Source: Hyphomicrobiales bacterium (GTDB taxonomy: Bacteria; Pseudomonadota; Alphaproteobacteria; Rhizobiales; Rhizobiaceae). From it: 64,000 nucleotides of DNA. Every line of letters begins with the position of its first letter. Within the stretch, counting starts at the first letter, position 1. The stretch is from contig UCNG01000008.1 in the NCBI GenBank assembly GCA_900473915.1, forward strand, positions 253,660 to 317,659, in the 5' to 3' direction. The position numbers were made by a program, and so were the translations under genes. Shown here piece after piece: positions 27,870-37,667 of the stretch. The notes under the pieces were generated by a model. It was given only the letters and a program-made list of their open reading frames with translations. It had not been told where the DNA came from and searched no databases.

Positions 27870-28562
27870 ATGCTTACGCTTTTTCATCATCCCATGTCTT
27901 CGGGTTCGCGCTATGTGCGGCTCATCCTCGGCGAATATGGCGTTGAAGCGGAACTTATCGAGGAACGCCCGTGGTCGCGCCGCAAGGAGTTTCTGGCGCT
28001 GAACCCGGCTGCGACCCTGCCCGTCCTTCTGGCGGAAAACGACCTGCCGGTCGTCGGCGCGACGGTCATTGCCGAATATCTGGACGAGACGCGCGGCGCA
28101 TTGAAGCGCAGCCGCCGCCTTCTGCCGGAAAGCCCGATGGAACGCGCCGAAGTGCGCCGTCTCGTCGACTGGTTCCTGCTGAAATTCGAAAACGAAGTGA
28201 CGCGCCACATCGCCCGCGAGCGTGTGTTCAAGCTGCAAATGGCGGCAGAAATGGGCGGCAGCGCGCCGGATTCGACCGCCATCCGCGCCGCCCGCACCAA
28301 TATCCGCCAGCACATGAAATATATCGACTGGCTGGCCGCGACCCGCGACTGGCTTGGCGGCGCGCATCCAAGCTACGCCGATATGGCGGCGGCGGCCTCC
28401 ATTTCCGTGCTCGACTATCTGGGCGAAATCGAATGGGGCGAAACCAAAGCGGCGCGTGACTGGTATGCCCGCATGAAGTCGCGCCCGGCTTTCCGCCCGT
28501 TGCTCTCCGACCGCGTGCGCGGGCTTGCCCCGGTGGCCCATTATGGCGACCTCGATTTCTGA
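27870..28562 (+). CDS. Glutathione S-transferase family protein
   Basis: The 230-residue product begins LTLFHHPMSSGSRYVRLIL, the thioredoxin-like N-terminal GST domain with Ser as likely glutathione-activating residue. It has the conserved NPAATLPVLL (cis-Pro) near residue 50 and an E(S/Y)LDE element, then the all-helical C-terminal domain with the N-capping Asp in SYADMAAAASISVLDYLG. The substrate is unknown. The last 20 bases overlap the start of queG, so the genes are co-transcribed and probably coupled. Confidence 0.88.
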   Translation: MLTLFHHPMSSGSRYVRLILGEYGVEAELIEERPWSRRKEFLALNPAATLPVLLAENDLPVVGATVIAEYLDETRGALKRSRRLLPESPMERAEVRRLVDWFLLKFENEVTRHIARERVFKLQMAAEMGGSAPDSTAIRAARTNIRQHMKYIDWLAATRDWLGGAHPSYADMAAAASISVLDYLGEIEWGETKAARDWYARMKSRPAFRPLLSDRVRGLAPVAHYGDLDF

Positions 28563-29688
28563 TAGCCGCGAACAGAAACTCAAGCGCTTCCTCATCGAAG
28601 AGGCAAAGGCGGTGGGTTTCGACGCCGTTGCCTTCACCACGCCCGATGCAATTCCGCAAGCGCCCGAACGGCTGCGGCAATATATTGCCGACGGCCATCA
28701 CGCCGACATGGAATGGATGGAGGAAACGGAAGCCCGCCGCGCCGATCCGAGCGTGCTGTGGCCGGAAGTCCGCTCCATCATGATGCTGGCCATGAATTAC
28801 GGGCCGGACGCCAATCCGCTCGCCATTCTGGACAAACGAGATCGCGCAGCCATCTCGGTCTATGCGCAGAACCGCGACTATCATGACATTATCAAGGGCA
28901 AGCTGAAGCACATCGCGAGCCGCTTCGCCGCGCGCGCCGGGAAGGATGTCAAGGTTTTCGTCGACACCGCTCCCGTCATGGAAAAGCCGCTGGCGCAAGC
29001 CGCCGGGCTTGGCTGGCAGGGCAAGCACACCAATCTGGTAAGCCGCGAGCTTGGCTCATGGCTGTTCCTCGGCTCGATTTTCACCACGGCGGAAATCCCG
29101 CCCGACCAACCCGATCGCGACCATTGCGGCTCGTGCCGCGCCTGTCTCGACGCCTGCCCGACCAAGGCTTTTCCCTCGCCCTATCGCATCGATGCGCGGC
29201 GCTGCATTTCCTATCTCACAATCGAGAACAAGGGCCCGATCCCGCAAGAATTCCGCAAAGCCATGGGCAACCGCATCTATGGCTGCGATGACTGCCTTTC
29301 CGTCTGCCCGTGGAACAAGTTCGCGCAGGCGACCAGCGAAATGAAGCTGCAAGCCCGCGACGACTTGAAGGAGCCGCGTCTCGGTGACCTGCTGGCGCTG
29401 GACGATCCGGCTTTCCGCACGCTTTTTTCCGGCTCGCCGGTAAAGCGCATCGGGCGCGACCGCTTCATCCGCAATGTGCTGATCGCCGCTGGCAATTCCG
29501 GTGATGCCGCGCTTCTGCCGGATGTCGAACACCTGCTGGAAGATGCAGCGCCGGTCGTGCGCGGCGCGGCTATATGGGCCTTGAAGCAACTGGCAAGGCC
29601 CGATCACGTGGCCAGCATGCAGAAACGTCTGGCCTCGTCGGAAGAGGATGCTACGGTACAGGCCGAGTGGAATATGGAGGAAGTTTGA
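28543..29688 (+). CDS. queG: Epoxyqueuosine reductase
   Basis: QueG carries out the last step of queuosine synthesis in tRNA, reducing epoxyqueuosine with cobalamin and two 4Fe-4S clusters. The 381-residue product has an N-terminal cobalamin-binding part. Two ferredoxin-like motifs follow: CGSCRACLDACPTKAF near residue 192 and GCDDCLSVCPWNKFA near residue 246. A C-terminal HEAT-like repeat (DVEHLLEDAAPVVRGAAIWAL) follows those. The B12 requirement fits the presence of bluB later in the window. Its TGA overlaps the next start by one base (TGATG). Confidence 0.96.
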   Translation: MATSISDSREQKLKRFLIEEAKAVGFDAVAFTTPDAIPQAPERLRQYIADGHHADMEWMEETEARRADPSVLWPEVRSIMMLAMNYGPDANPLAILDKRDRAAISVYAQNRDYHDIIKGKLKHIASRFAARAGKDVKVFVDTAPVMEKPLAQAAGLGWQGKHTNLVSRELGSWLFLGSIFTTAEIPPDQPDRDHCGSCRACLDACPTKAFPSPYRIDARRCISYLTIENKGPIPQEFRKAMGNRIYGCDDCLSVCPWNKFAQATSEMKLQARDDLKEPRLGDLLALDDPAFRTLFSGSPVKRIGRDRFIRNVLIAAGNSGDAALLPDVEHLLEDAAPVVRGAAIWALKQLARPDHVASMQKRLASSEEDATVQAEWNMEEV

Positions 29689-30557
29689 TGCGTATTTTTC
29701 TGTTCGGCGCCGGTTATTCCGCTCAAGGCTTTGCGCGCAGGATGAGCGGCGAAGCGGAACGCATCGACGGAACCACACGGCACGAGCAGAAATTCCCTTT
29801 TCTTGAACAGGCAGGCATAAAGCCCCTGCTTTTCGATGGTGAAACGCCCTCGCCCGAACTTCTGGACCGGCTTGCCCAATCGACCCATATGGTCGTTTCG
29901 ATCTCACCCGGCGAAAGCGGCGATCCCGCCGTCGCCGTGGTTGAGGAAGCGCTTCGCCGTCCCGACAACACCATCCGCTGGATCGGCTATCTGTCGACGG
30001 TCGGCGTCTATGGCGACCATCAGGGCGAATGGGTGGACGAAACCACGGCCTGCAAGCCTGCCTCCCGCCGCAGCCTTGAGCGCGTCGAAGCCGAAAAGGC
30101 ATGGGGGCAATTGAGCGAACGGCATGGAACGCCGCTGGCCGTGTTGCGTCTCTCCGGCATTTACGGGCCGGGCCGCAACGCCTTCATCAATCTGGAGCGC
30201 GGCAACGCACGGCGCATCGTGAAAAAGGATCAGGTCTTCAACCGCATCCATGTCGATGACATTGCGGGTTCCTTGCGCTTTCTGGCAGGCACCCACACAG
30301 GCGGCATCTTCAACATCACCGACAATGAACCAAGCCCGCCGCAGGATGTCGTCGCCTATGCGGCGGAATTGATGGGCGCGACGCCGCCGCCGGAAGTCCC
30401 CTTCGAGGAGGCCGAGCTAACGCCGATGGCGCGTTCGTTCTATGGCGAGAACAAACGCGTCTCCAACCGCCGCATCAAGGATCTCGGTTACGAATTTGCC
30501 TATCCCGACTACCGGACAGCCTTTTCAGCCATGTGGCGCGAGGATAGCTGGCGCTGA
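29688..30557 (+). CDS. NAD(P)-binding epimerase-like protein (YeeZ type)
   Basis: The 289-residue product is an atypical SDR with the nucleotide-binding motif FLFGAGYSAQGFARRM at residues 4-19. The later segment ISPGESGDPAVA and the active-site region STVGVYGDHQGEWVDE near residue 105 are typical of YeeZ/Gale-like proteins. The canonical YxxxK is replaced by a region around LERVEAEKAW. It might act on a nucleotide sugar or be a regulatory NAD(P)-binding protein. It is translationally coupled to queG. Confidence 0.82.
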   Translation: MRIFLFGAGYSAQGFARRMSGEAERIDGTTRHEQKFPFLEQAGIKPLLFDGETPSPELLDRLAQSTHMVVSISPGESGDPAVAVVEEALRRPDNTIRWIGYLSTVGVYGDHQGEWVDETTACKPASRRSLERVEAEKAWGQLSERHGTPLAVLRLSGIYGPGRNAFINLERGNARRIVKKDQVFNRIHVDDIAGSLRFLAGTHTGGIFNITDNEPSPPQDVVAYAAELMGATPPPEVPFEEAELTPMARSFYGENKRVSNRRIKDLGYEFAYPDYRTAFSAMWREDSWR

Positions 30558-30638
30558 AGCCGTGCTGCTGCTAAAAGCAAGCCTGCAACCGAACCGGGAC
30601 GACACAGAATGAGCAGTACCGAACTCGCAACCAGATAA

Positions 30639-30668
30639 GCCGCAACAGCCTTTCCGACCTGTTGCGGC
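30639..30668 (+). terminator. Probable terminator of the GST-queG-epimerase operon
   Basis: GCCGCAACAG (30639-30648) and its complement CTGTTGCGGC (30659-30668) form a perfect 10-bp stem with a 10-base loop, 82 bases after the stop. The following bases lack a T run, so it may work with Rho or only as a 3' stabiliser. Confidence 0.5.
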
Positions 30669-30765
30669 GTCTGCCCCGGACCAACTTCCCTTAAAACGCA
30701 TCCCGAAGATGCGCGTTTATAAAAGGCAGATCGCCGCCCGATTTTCCTCGAGCGGATGCTTAGTC

Positions 30766-31959
30766 ATGCCTTTTGATAACAAACAAACTCCACAGTGGAG
30801 CTATTCCCTGCCGTTCGCGCTGGCGCTGATGGCTCCTTTCGACATTCTCGCCTCGCTGGCCATGGACATCTACCTGCCGGTGGTGCCATCCATGCCCGCC
30901 ATCCTGCAAACGACCCCCGCCATGGTGCAGCTGACCCTCAGTCTCTACATGGTGATGCTGGGCGTCGGGCAGTTGCTGTTCGGCCCTTTGTCGGACCGTT
31001 TCGGACGCAGGCCGGTCCTCATTGGCGGCGGGCTGGTTTTCGCCCTTGCGTCTTTCGCCCTGGCGATCACCGACAATGCCACGCTATTTGTGGCGCTTCG
31101 CTTCGTACAGGCGACGGGCGCGTCGGCGGCACTTGTGGCCACTTTCGCAACGGTCCGCGACGTCTATGCAAAGCGTCCCGAAGGGGCGACGATCTATGGC
31201 CTGTTCAGTGCCATGCTTTCCTTCGTCCCGGCGCTTGGGCCGATTGCCGGCGCACTGATTGCAAAGGGTTTCGGATGGCGGGCGATCTTCGCCACGCTCG
31301 GACTGTTCGGCCTCGCCGCAACGTGCCGCGCCTTGCGCCATTGGCACGAGACACGTCCCATCAACAATGCGCCAGCAGCCGGAAGTCTCAGCCGGATCGT
31401 GAAGGACTTCCGCTTTTGGACCTATACGCTTGGTTTCGCGACAGCCATGGGTACCTTCTTCGTGTTCTTTTCCACCGCACCGCGCATTCTGATCGAACGC
31501 GGCGGCTTCGGCGAGACCGGCTTCAGCTTCGCCTTCGCCAGCGTTGCCGTGGTCATGATCGCCGCCACGCATATCCTGCCCCGCCATACGCAGAAATGGG
31601 GCGCGCGCACCGGCGTGGCGCTGGGCATGGCGACACTTCTCGCCAGCGCCCTGCTTCTGGGCCTCGGCGAAACATTGCTCAAGCCCTCGTTCCTGAGCCT
31701 CATCGTCCCGATGTGGCTTGCCGCTGTCGGCATCGTTCTCACCGCGTCGATGACGGCAAACGATGCGCTTGCCGCCTTTGACGACAGTGCGGGCATGGCG
31801 GTTGCGGTCTATTTCTGCATCCAGAGCCTGATCGTCAGCCTTGCAGGAACAGCACTTGTCATCTTCCTGGCCGGTGATACCGCATGGCCCCTGACCGCCT
31901 TCTGCACAGCGATGCCATTGCTGGTTCTGACCTTGCTGGCAAGGCTGCGGCAGCACTGA
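30766..31959 (+). CDS. Bcr/CflA-family MFS drug efflux transporter
   Basis: The 397-residue product has 12 predicted membrane helices and the drug:H+ antiporter-1 layout. The family motif LFGPLSDRFGRRPVLIGG lies between helices 2 and 3. The antiporter motif region LGPIAGALIAKGFGWRAIF lies in helix 5, and MDIYLPVVPSMPAI lies near the start. Such transporters export bicyclomycin, chloramphenicol or cysteine-pathway metabolites. I chose ATG 30766 as it gives the family-typical length; an ATG at 30709 is in frame but adds a hydrophilic segment. Confidence 0.9.
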   Translation: MPFDNKQTPQWSYSLPFALALMAPFDILASLAMDIYLPVVPSMPAILQTTPAMVQLTLSLYMVMLGVGQLLFGPLSDRFGRRPVLIGGGLVFALASFALAITDNATLFVALRFVQATGASAALVATFATVRDVYAKRPEGATIYGLFSAMLSFVPALGPIAGALIAKGFGWRAIFATLGLFGLAATCRALRHWHETRPINNAPAAGSLSRIVKDFRFWTYTLGFATAMGTFFVFFSTAPRILIERGGFGETGFSFAFASVAVVMIAATHILPRHTQKWGARTGVALGMATLLASALLLGLGETLLKPSFLSLIVPMWLAAVGIVLTASMTANDALAAFDDSAGMAVAVYFCIQSLIVSLAGTALVIFLAGDTAWPLTAFCTAMPLLVLTLLARLRQH

Positions 31960-32088
31960 CGAAATGGCGGTCGGCAGCACAAACCGTCGACCGCCATTGA
32001 AGCCCCGCCGTTGACACAGCATAATGCCCGCAATCCGGCTGTCTTGATTCGCAGCCGCAGCGCCCTTTGGCAAAACTGGAATTGCCCC

Positions 32089-33021
32089 ATGATCGCAAAC
32101 AAATTGAAGAAGTTCGTTCTCGCAGCTTCGCTGGCCGCAATGATCGCTCCCGACTTCGTGCCCATGGCCATGGCGGAAGACATGCCTGCCAAACAGGCCT
32201 TTGGCTCACAAGTGCTGCCGGTGCTTACGCAAGACCCGCAATCCATCGGCTTTTATGCCAAGGGATGCCTCGCCGGAGCTGTGGCATTGCCGACGGACGG
32301 GCCAAACTGGCAGGTGATGCGCCTTTCGCGCAATCGCCGCTGGGGCCATCCGCGCATGATCGGCCTTCTGGAAAAATTGTCCCGCGATGCCGCACAGGAC
32401 GGCTGGCCCGGCCTCTTGGTCGGCGACATTTCGCAGCCGCGCGGCGGCCCGATGCTGACGGGCCATGCCTCGCATCAGGTTGGCCTCGACGCTGATATCT
32501 GGCTGACGCCGATGCCGAAAAAACGCTTTACCGACGCCGAGCGCGAGAGCGTGTCAGCCGTATCGATGCTGCAAAAAGATTCGCTCTATGTCGATCCGAA
32601 GAAATGGACCCCTGCCCGCACGGCCCTGCTGAAACACGCCGCAAGCTATCCGGAAGTGGAGCGCATCTTCGTGCATCCCGGCATCAAGAAGCAGCTTTGC
32701 GACACGGTGACCGGCGACAGAAGCTGGCTTGGAAAAGTTCGCCCCTATTGGGGTCATTTCTACCATTTCCATGTGCGCCTGACCTGCCAGCCCGGTTCGC
32801 CCCAGTGCAAGGGACAGCCGAAGGTCGCCGCCGGTGACGGTTGTGACAAGTCGCTCGCCTGGTGGTTTACGGATGAACCATGGAAGCCTGCAAAGCCATC
32901 GAAGGAGCCGCCGAAAAAGCCGCGTCCGGTGATGGTCTCCGATCTGCCGAAGTCTTGCGCCGCCGTTCTCAATGGTCCTGCGCCGAATTCGGTCGCCGAT
33001 GTCACCTACGGCGTGCAGTGA
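32089..33021 (+). CDS. mepA: Penicillin-insensitive murein endopeptidase
   Basis: MepA is a periplasmic zinc LAS-type (M74) endopeptidase that cleaves D-alanyl-meso-diaminopimelate cross-links in peptidoglycan. The 310-residue product has a signal peptide (to AMA near residue 26). The metal/catalytic motifs are SHQVGLDADIWLTP near residue 126 (HxxGxxxD) and PYWGHFYHFHVRL near residue 222 (HxH). Cysteines at several family positions suggest disulfides. The C-terminal part is Pro/Lys-rich and linker-like. ATG 32089 directly precedes the signal peptide. Confidence 0.95.
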   Translation: MIANKLKKFVLAASLAAMIAPDFVPMAMAEDMPAKQAFGSQVLPVLTQDPQSIGFYAKGCLAGAVALPTDGPNWQVMRLSRNRRWGHPRMIGLLEKLSRDAAQDGWPGLLVGDISQPRGGPMLTGHASHQVGLDADIWLTPMPKKRFTDAERESVSAVSMLQKDSLYVDPKKWTPARTALLKHAASYPEVERIFVHPGIKKQLCDTVTGDRSWLGKVRPYWGHFYHFHVRLTCQPGSPQCKGQPKVAAGDGCDKSLAWWFTDEPWKPAKPSKEPPKKPRPVMVSDLPKSCAAVLNGPAPNSVADVTYGVQ

Positions 33022-33080
33022 GGCTTTTGGCACTTTTCAGGTCTTTGGCGCTTCGCTATAGGCTTAAAACGATTTAGAAA

Positions 33081-33185
33081 GCCGGAGCGGTGCCGTTCGA
33101 ACAGAACCGCTGGCACCGCTCCGGCTCTTTATTCAATCGCATTGTCCACGCAAAACCGTTTCACACTTTTGCTGGAAATGCTCTA
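33081..33185. repeat. Interspersed palindromic repeat, family A copy (reverse), with terminator-like hairpin
   Basis: GCCGGAGCGGTGCC (33081-33094) pairs perfectly with 33112-33125, followed by TCTTTATT, and can end mepA transcription. The right end, CACACTTTTGCTGGAAATGC then TCTA, is the reverse complement of the opening block of the copy at 12925. The repeat thus combines a variable GC hairpin with a fixed end block. Confidence 0.75.
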
Positions 33186-33220
33186 ATGACAAGGTTATCA
33201 ACTCGTAAGGTTGCTTATTC

Positions 33221-33598
33221 ATGACGGAACGCCTGCGCATCGCACTGATTGCCCACGACCAGAAGAAGGACGACATGGTCGCCTTCGCAAAAGCGCATGA
33301 ACAGGCACTGGCCCGCTATGACATCGTGGCGACGGGAACGACCGGCGGCCTCATTCTGGATGCCTGCCCTTCGCTCAGCATTCAGCGCGTGAAAAGCGGG
33401 CCGCTCGGCGGCGACCAGCAGATTGGCGCGATGATCGCGGAAGGCACGGTGGAAGTGCTCATTTTCTTTATCGACCCGCTGTCGCCGCTTCCGCACGATG
33501 TCGACGTGAAGGCGCTGACGCGCCTCGGCAGCGTCTATGACATTCCGATGGCGCTCAATCGTGCGACTGCCGAAAGGCTGATCAAGGCGCTTGACTGA
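33221..33598 (+). CDS. mgsA: Methylglyoxal synthase
   Basis: MgsA converts dihydroxyacetone phosphate to methylglyoxal and phosphate, a bypass that relieves sugar-phosphate stress. The 125-residue product is shorter than the 152-residue E. coli enzyme but has its key parts. These are the N-terminal [20 protein letters not shown] near residue 42, [17 protein letters not shown] near residue 60 with the catalytic Asp, and [18 protein letters not shown] with the phosphate-binding His. It lies 46 bases upstream of glk, so both may be one operon of hexose handling. Confidence 0.95.
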   Translation: MTERLRIALIAHDQKKDDMVAFAKAHEQALARYDIVATGTTGGLILDACPSLSIQRVKSGPLGGDQQIGAMIAEGTVEVLIFFIDPLSPLPHDVDVKALTRLGSVYDIPMALNRATAERLIKALD

Positions 33599-33644
33599 TC
33601 GGACACGACCAACCAGCAGGCGAAGACATGACCAGGGAGAGGAC

Positions 33645-34676
33645 ATGCAAGTGACTAGCCACGCCGAACAGGGTTTCCCGTTTCCGGTGCTCGTCGGCGA
33701 TATCGGCGGCACCAATGCCCGCTTTGCCATCCTCGTGGATTCCAATGCAGAGCCGAAGGAGTTTCCCGTTCTCCAGACGGCGAATTACGCCACAATCGAT
33801 GAGGCGATACAGAGCGCCATTCTCTACCACACCTCGATCCGCCCGCGTTCCGCCATTCTGGCTGTGGCCGGTCCCGTGGACGGGGATGAGATCGACCTCA
33901 CCAATTGCGACTGGGTGGTGCGCCCGAAAAAGATGATCGCCGATCTCGGTTTCGAGGACGTGACCGTGTTGAACGATTTCGAGGCGCAGGCGCTTGCCGT
34001 CGTGTCCCTCGGCAGCGATCATCTGGAACAGATCGGCGGCAAGCCAGAAGAAGTGATCGCCACCCGCGTCGTGCTTGGCCCCGGAACGGGGCTTGGCGTT
34101 GCCGGGCTTGTCCGCACCCGCCATGCCTGGGTGCCTGTGCCGGGCGAAGGCGGCCATATCGACATCGGCCCGCGCACGACACGTGACTATGAGGTCTTCC
34201 CGCATATCGAGCGCATAGAGGGCCGCGTTGCAGGCGAGCAGATTCTTTGCGGGCGCGGACTGCGCAACCTCTATCTGGCCATATGCGCCGCCGACAAAGT
34301 GACGCCGACGCTGGAAACCCCCGCCGACATCACATCGGCCGGGCTTGACGGCAGCAATGCGCAAGCCGAGGAAACCCTGCACCTGTTCGTCACCTATCTT
34401 GGACGGGTGGCGGGCGATCTGGCGCTGATCTTCATGGCGCATGGCGGCGTCTATCTTTCCGGCGGCATTCCGCAGCGCATTCTTTCCGCGCTGCAAGCCG
34501 GTGCCTTTCGCGAGGCTTTTGAGGACAAGGCCCCGCACAAGGCCATCATGCGCGACATTCCTGTCCGCGTGATCACGCACCAGCTCGCTGCCCTTGCCGG
34601 GCTTTCCGCCTTTGCGCAGGCCCCTGCTCGTTTTGAAGTCGCGACCGAAGGACGCCGCTGGCGCATCGGAGCATGA
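33645..34676 (+). CDS. glk: Glucokinase
   Basis: Glk phosphorylates intracellular glucose with ATP. The 343-residue product begins with the ROK-like/GlcK phosphate motif [13 protein letters not shown] near residues 14-26. It has TNCDWVV, the catalytic LNDFEAQA near residue 112, [11 protein letters not shown] near residue 147 and [13 protein letters not shown]. The HADA site is VYLSGGI near the C terminus. ATG 33645 has GGAGAGG at a good distance. The last few codons and the TGA stop fall inside a family A repeat, so the C terminus may differ from that of orthologues. Confidence 0.95.
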   Translation: MQVTSHAEQGFPFPVLVGDIGGTNARFAILVDSNAEPKEFPVLQTANYATIDEAIQSAILYHTSIRPRSAILAVAGPVDGDEIDLTNCDWVVRPKKMIADLGFEDVTVLNDFEAQALAVVSLGSDHLEQIGGKPEEVIATRVVLGPGTGLGVAGLVRTRHAWVPVPGEGGHIDIGPRTTRDYEVFPHIERIEGRVAGEQILCGRGLRNLYLAICAADKVTPTLETPADITSAGLDGSNAQAEETLHLFVTYLGRVAGDLALIFMAHGGVYLSGGIPQRILSALQAGAFREAFEDKAPHKAIMRDIPVRVITHQLAALAGLSAFAQAPARFEVATEGRRWRIGA

Positions 34677-34813
34677 TTCCGAAAAGTGGGAACCGCCTAC
34701 GCAGGGAAATCAGTTCACTGGACTGATTTCTGATCCTGCTTCGACCGGGTAAAATCATGCTCAAGCAAAAATTTAGAGCGGGATGTTTTTAAGCTGAACC
34801 ATCCTCCCGCTCT
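34669..34813. repeat. Interspersed palindromic repeat, family A, largest copy
   Basis: GAGCATGATT (34669-34678) pairs perfectly with 34753-34762. The interval contains GAAAAGTGGGAACCGCCTACGC and an inner hairpin AAATCAGT / ACTGATTT. A second hairpin follows, AGAGCGGGA (34775-34783) with TCCCGCTCT (34805-34813). The first nucleotides supply the glk stop codon. The middle block matches the copy at 4094-4212. Confidence 0.75.
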
Positions 34814-34981
34814 GAGCAGTAAAGCTTGAGGATGGTCAAGCTGCACGGATAACGTTATAGAAACGCTGCGCTGAAATTGCCGCTGGCTTTATCAGTGCAG
34901 CGTTTCCGTATGGGAAGTCGTATTTTCAACGATAGCCGCCGGTCCAGCCGGAGGGCAAAGAGACAAAAAGCGCTTTTGCAC

Positions 34982-36811
34982 GTGAGCCTATTCAAGAAGA
35001 AGAACAAGAAGATCGATACGGGCGAAGCCACCCGCGTAATCCGGCGCATGATGTCGGAAAACATCCGCGAATATAAGAAGAACTATTTCATCGCCATTCT
35101 CGCATCGCTCATCGTCGGCGCATCGAATGGCGCACTGGCCTATCTGATGAAGCCGATGATCGACAAGATTTTCTACGAGCAAAATCTCGGTCTGGTCTGG
35201 GTCATTTGCGGCACATTGCTGGTCATTTTCATATTGCGCGGCATTTCCGGCTACATACAGGCCGTGGAACTCGCCAAGATCGGCAACAATCTGGTCGCGC
35301 GCTATCAGAAGCGCATTTTCGACCATCTGATGCGGCTCGGCCTCGATTTCTACAACGATACCCGTTCGGGCCATCTGGCGGCGCAGATCAACCAGAATGT
35401 TTCCGGCATTCGCGATCTTCTCAACATGACGATTTCGTCGATCGCGCGCGATCTCATTTCGCTGATCGGTCTCGTCGGCACCATGTTCTACATGGACCCT
35501 GTCCTGTCCATCGCGATTTTCCTGATCGGACCGCCGCTCATTCTGGCTGTCGCCTATATTTCGCGCCGCATCCGCTCCGTCACCCGTGATCTCGTGCATC
35601 TCAATTCCCATCTGCTGGGCGCGATGCAGGAATCGATCCAGGGCATTGCCATCGTCAAGGCCTTCACGATGGAAGACCAGCTGCGCGCCAAGATCGGCAA
35701 GCTCATCGATCAGTCGGAAGGCCGCAGCAACAAGATCGCCAAGGTGTCCGAGCGCACGACGCCCATTTCCGAAATGCTGGCCGGTTTTGCCGTGGCGGGC
35801 GTGCTGGCCTATAGCGGCTATCGCGCCATTCTCGAACAGCAGCCCCCCGGCGCAACCTTTGCCTTCATCACGGCAATGCTTCTCGCCTACGATCCGGCGC
35901 GCCGCCTCGCCCGCCTTCAGGTCGGGCTGGAAAAGGCGCTCGTCAATGCCCGCATGATCTATGAGGTGCTGGATATAGAACCGCGCCAGCGCGATGTTCC
36001 GGACGCGGTGGAACTGAAAGCAGGCCCCGGCGAAATCCGCTTCGAGAACATTTACTTCTCCTATAACGAGACCGCGCCGGTGCTGCATGGCGTGAGCTTC
36101 GTCGCCAAAGCGGGCGAAACCACTGCTGTGGTCGGCGCTTCGGGCGCGGGCAAATCCACCCTCATCAACCTTGTCCAGCGCTTCTACGATCTCGACCGCG
36201 GCAAGATCCTGTTCGACGGGCAGGACATTGAACACGTCAAGAAGCAGTCGCTCCGCCACGCCGTCGCTTATGTCTCGCAGCAGCCCTATCTGTTCGAAGG
36301 CACCATCGCCGACAATATCCGCTATGGCCGCCCGGACGCGACGGACGACGAAATCATCGAGGCGGCGAAGCTTGCCCATGCGCATGACTTCATCCTGCAA
36401 CAACCGCAGGGCTACGATACGCCGGTCGGCGAAAACGGTGTGACGCTTTCCGGCGGCCAGCGCCAGCGCGTTTCGATTGCCCGCGCCATCGTGCGCAACG
36501 CGCCGGTTCTCCTGCTCGATGAGGCGACTTCCGCCCTCGATAATGAATCGGAAAAGCGGGTTCAGCAGGCGCTGGAAGGCATCATGCAGAACCGCACTAC
36601 GATCGTGATTGCGCATCGCCTTTCCACCGTGGTCAATGCAGATCGCATCGTGGTGATGGAAGCCGGTCGCGTGGTGGAGGAAGGCCGTCACGACGATCTG
36701 ATCGCCATCCAGAATGGCGTCTATGCCCGCTTTTATCAGTTGCAGAGCGGCAATGGCGATATCATCACCGAAAAGACGGCAGAAGAATTGCGGACAGGAG
36801 AACCACGATGA
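34982..36811 (+). CDS. MsbA-like ABC exporter (fused permease and ATPase)
   Basis: The product of about 609 residues has the half-transporter layout. A six-helix membrane domain (residues 35-315) is followed by an ATPase domain with Walker [10 protein letters not shown] near residue 385, signature LSGGQRQR near residue 486 and Walker B VLLLDEAT near residue 507, with a D-loop and His switch after it. It belongs to the MsbA/lipid or multidrug exporter group; the substrate is not deducible. I chose GTG 34982 ([15 protein letters not shown]); in-frame starts at 34877 (TTG) and 34910 (ATG) would add 24-35 basic residues. Its stop overlaps the dapB start by four bases (ATGA). Confidence 0.88.
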   Translation: MSLFKKKNKKIDTGEATRVIRRMMSENIREYKKNYFIAILASLIVGASNGALAYLMKPMIDKIFYEQNLGLVWVICGTLLVIFILRGISGYIQAVELAKIGNNLVARYQKRIFDHLMRLGLDFYNDTRSGHLAAQINQNVSGIRDLLNMTISSIARDLISLIGLVGTMFYMDPVLSIAIFLIGPPLILAVAYISRRIRSVTRDLVHLNSHLLGAMQESIQGIAIVKAFTMEDQLRAKIGKLIDQSEGRSNKIAKVSERTTPISEMLAGFAVAGVLAYSGYRAILEQQPPGATFAFITAMLLAYDPARRLARLQVGLEKALVNARMIYEVLDIEPRQRDVPDAVELKAGPGEIRFENIYFSYNETAPVLHGVSFVAKAGETTAVVGASGAGKSTLINLVQRFYDLDRGKILFDGQDIEHVKKQSLRHAVAYVSQQPYLFEGTIADNIRYGRPDATDDEIIEAAKLAHAHDFILQQPQGYDTPVGENGVTLSGGQRQRVSIARAIVRNAPVLLLDEATSALDNESEKRVQQALEGIMQNRTTIVIAHRLSTVVNADRIVVMEAGRVVEEGRHDDLIAIQNGVYARFYQLQSGNGDIITEKTAEELRTGEPR

Positions 36812-37641
36812 GCGGAGAAACCGAGAGCAGCGAAATGGGCCTTGTCGTCGTCGGCGCTGGCGGACGCATGGGCCAGACCCTGATCCGCACCATCCAAGCC
36901 ATCGAAGGTGCGAAACTGGTCGGTGCCATCGAACGATCCAGCTCACCGCTTCTGGGCCGGGATGCCGGCGAAGTCACCGGCATCGGCCCGCTCGGCGTGA
37001 CGATCACCGACGATCCGCTGCCGGTGTTCGCCAAGGCGCACGGCGTCCTTGATTTCACAAGCCCTGCGGCAAGCGTCGAATTTGCAGGCCTCGCAGCGCA
37101 GGCCCGCATCGTGCACGTCATCGGCACAACCGGCTGCTCAGCGGAAGACGAAGAGAAAATCCGCGCCGCCGCCCGTCACGCAACCGTCGTCAAATCCGGC
37201 AATATGAGCCTCGGCGTCAATCTTCTGTCCGTTCTGGTACAGAAGGCCGCGCAAGCGCTCGATCCGGCCGATTTCGACATCGAAATCCTTGAGATGCACC
37301 ACAAGCACAAGGTCGATGCTCCATCCGGCACCGCCCTGCTTCTCGGCGAAGCGGCAGCGAAGGGACGCGACATTGCTTTGGCGGAAAACAGCGTGCGTGT
37401 GCGCGACGGCTATACGGGCCCCCGCGAAACCGGCTCCATCGGCTTCGCCACGCTGCGCGGCGGTTCGGTCATCGGCGACCATTCGGTGATTCTGGCCGGT
37501 CCCGGCGAACGCGTCGTTCTCTCGCATCATGCCGAGGACCGGTCGGTCTTCGCGCGCGGCGCGATCAAGGCCGCGCTTTGGGCCTATGGCAAAAAGCCCG
37601 GTCTCTATTCCATGCTCGACGTTCTCGGGCTGAATGACTGA
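36808..37641 (+). CDS. dapB: 4-hydroxy-tetrahydrodipicolinate reductase
   Basis: DapB reduces hydroxy-tetrahydrodipicolinate with NAD(P)H, feeding the dapD-dapE branch encoded earlier in this window. The 277-residue product has the nucleotide motif [15 protein letters not shown] near residue 13, GTTGCS near residue 110, and the catalytic His/Lys signature [19 protein letters not shown] near residue 160. The ATG overlaps the ABC transporter stop (ATGA), so translation is coupled; gpmA follows 26 bases later. Confidence 0.97.
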   Translation: MSGETESSEMGLVVVGAGGRMGQTLIRTIQAIEGAKLVGAIERSSSPLLGRDAGEVTGIGPLGVTITDDPLPVFAKAHGVLDFTSPAASVEFAGLAAQARIVHVIGTTGCSAEDEEKIRAAARHATVVKSGNMSLGVNLLSVLVQKAAQALDPADFDIEILEMHHKHKVDAPSGTALLLGEAAAKGRDIALAENSVRVRDGYTGPRETGSIGFATLRGGSVIGDHSVILAGPGERVVLSHHAEDRSVFARGAIKAALWAYGKKPGLYSMLDVLGLND

Positions 37642-37667
37642 TTTTCTTTACCAATGGAGCGTTGCAT

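Noticed and set aside
30610-30639. Nine-codon leader peptide (MSSTELATR) before a hairpin, suggesting attenuation
   Set aside because: No run of one regulatory amino acid, no ribosome binding site, no alternative pairing and no amino-acid gene downstream.
34988-36946. 652-codon minus-strand open frame opposite the ABC transporter
   Set aside because: Antisense shadow of a well-supported ABC exporter; no domain and skewed composition.
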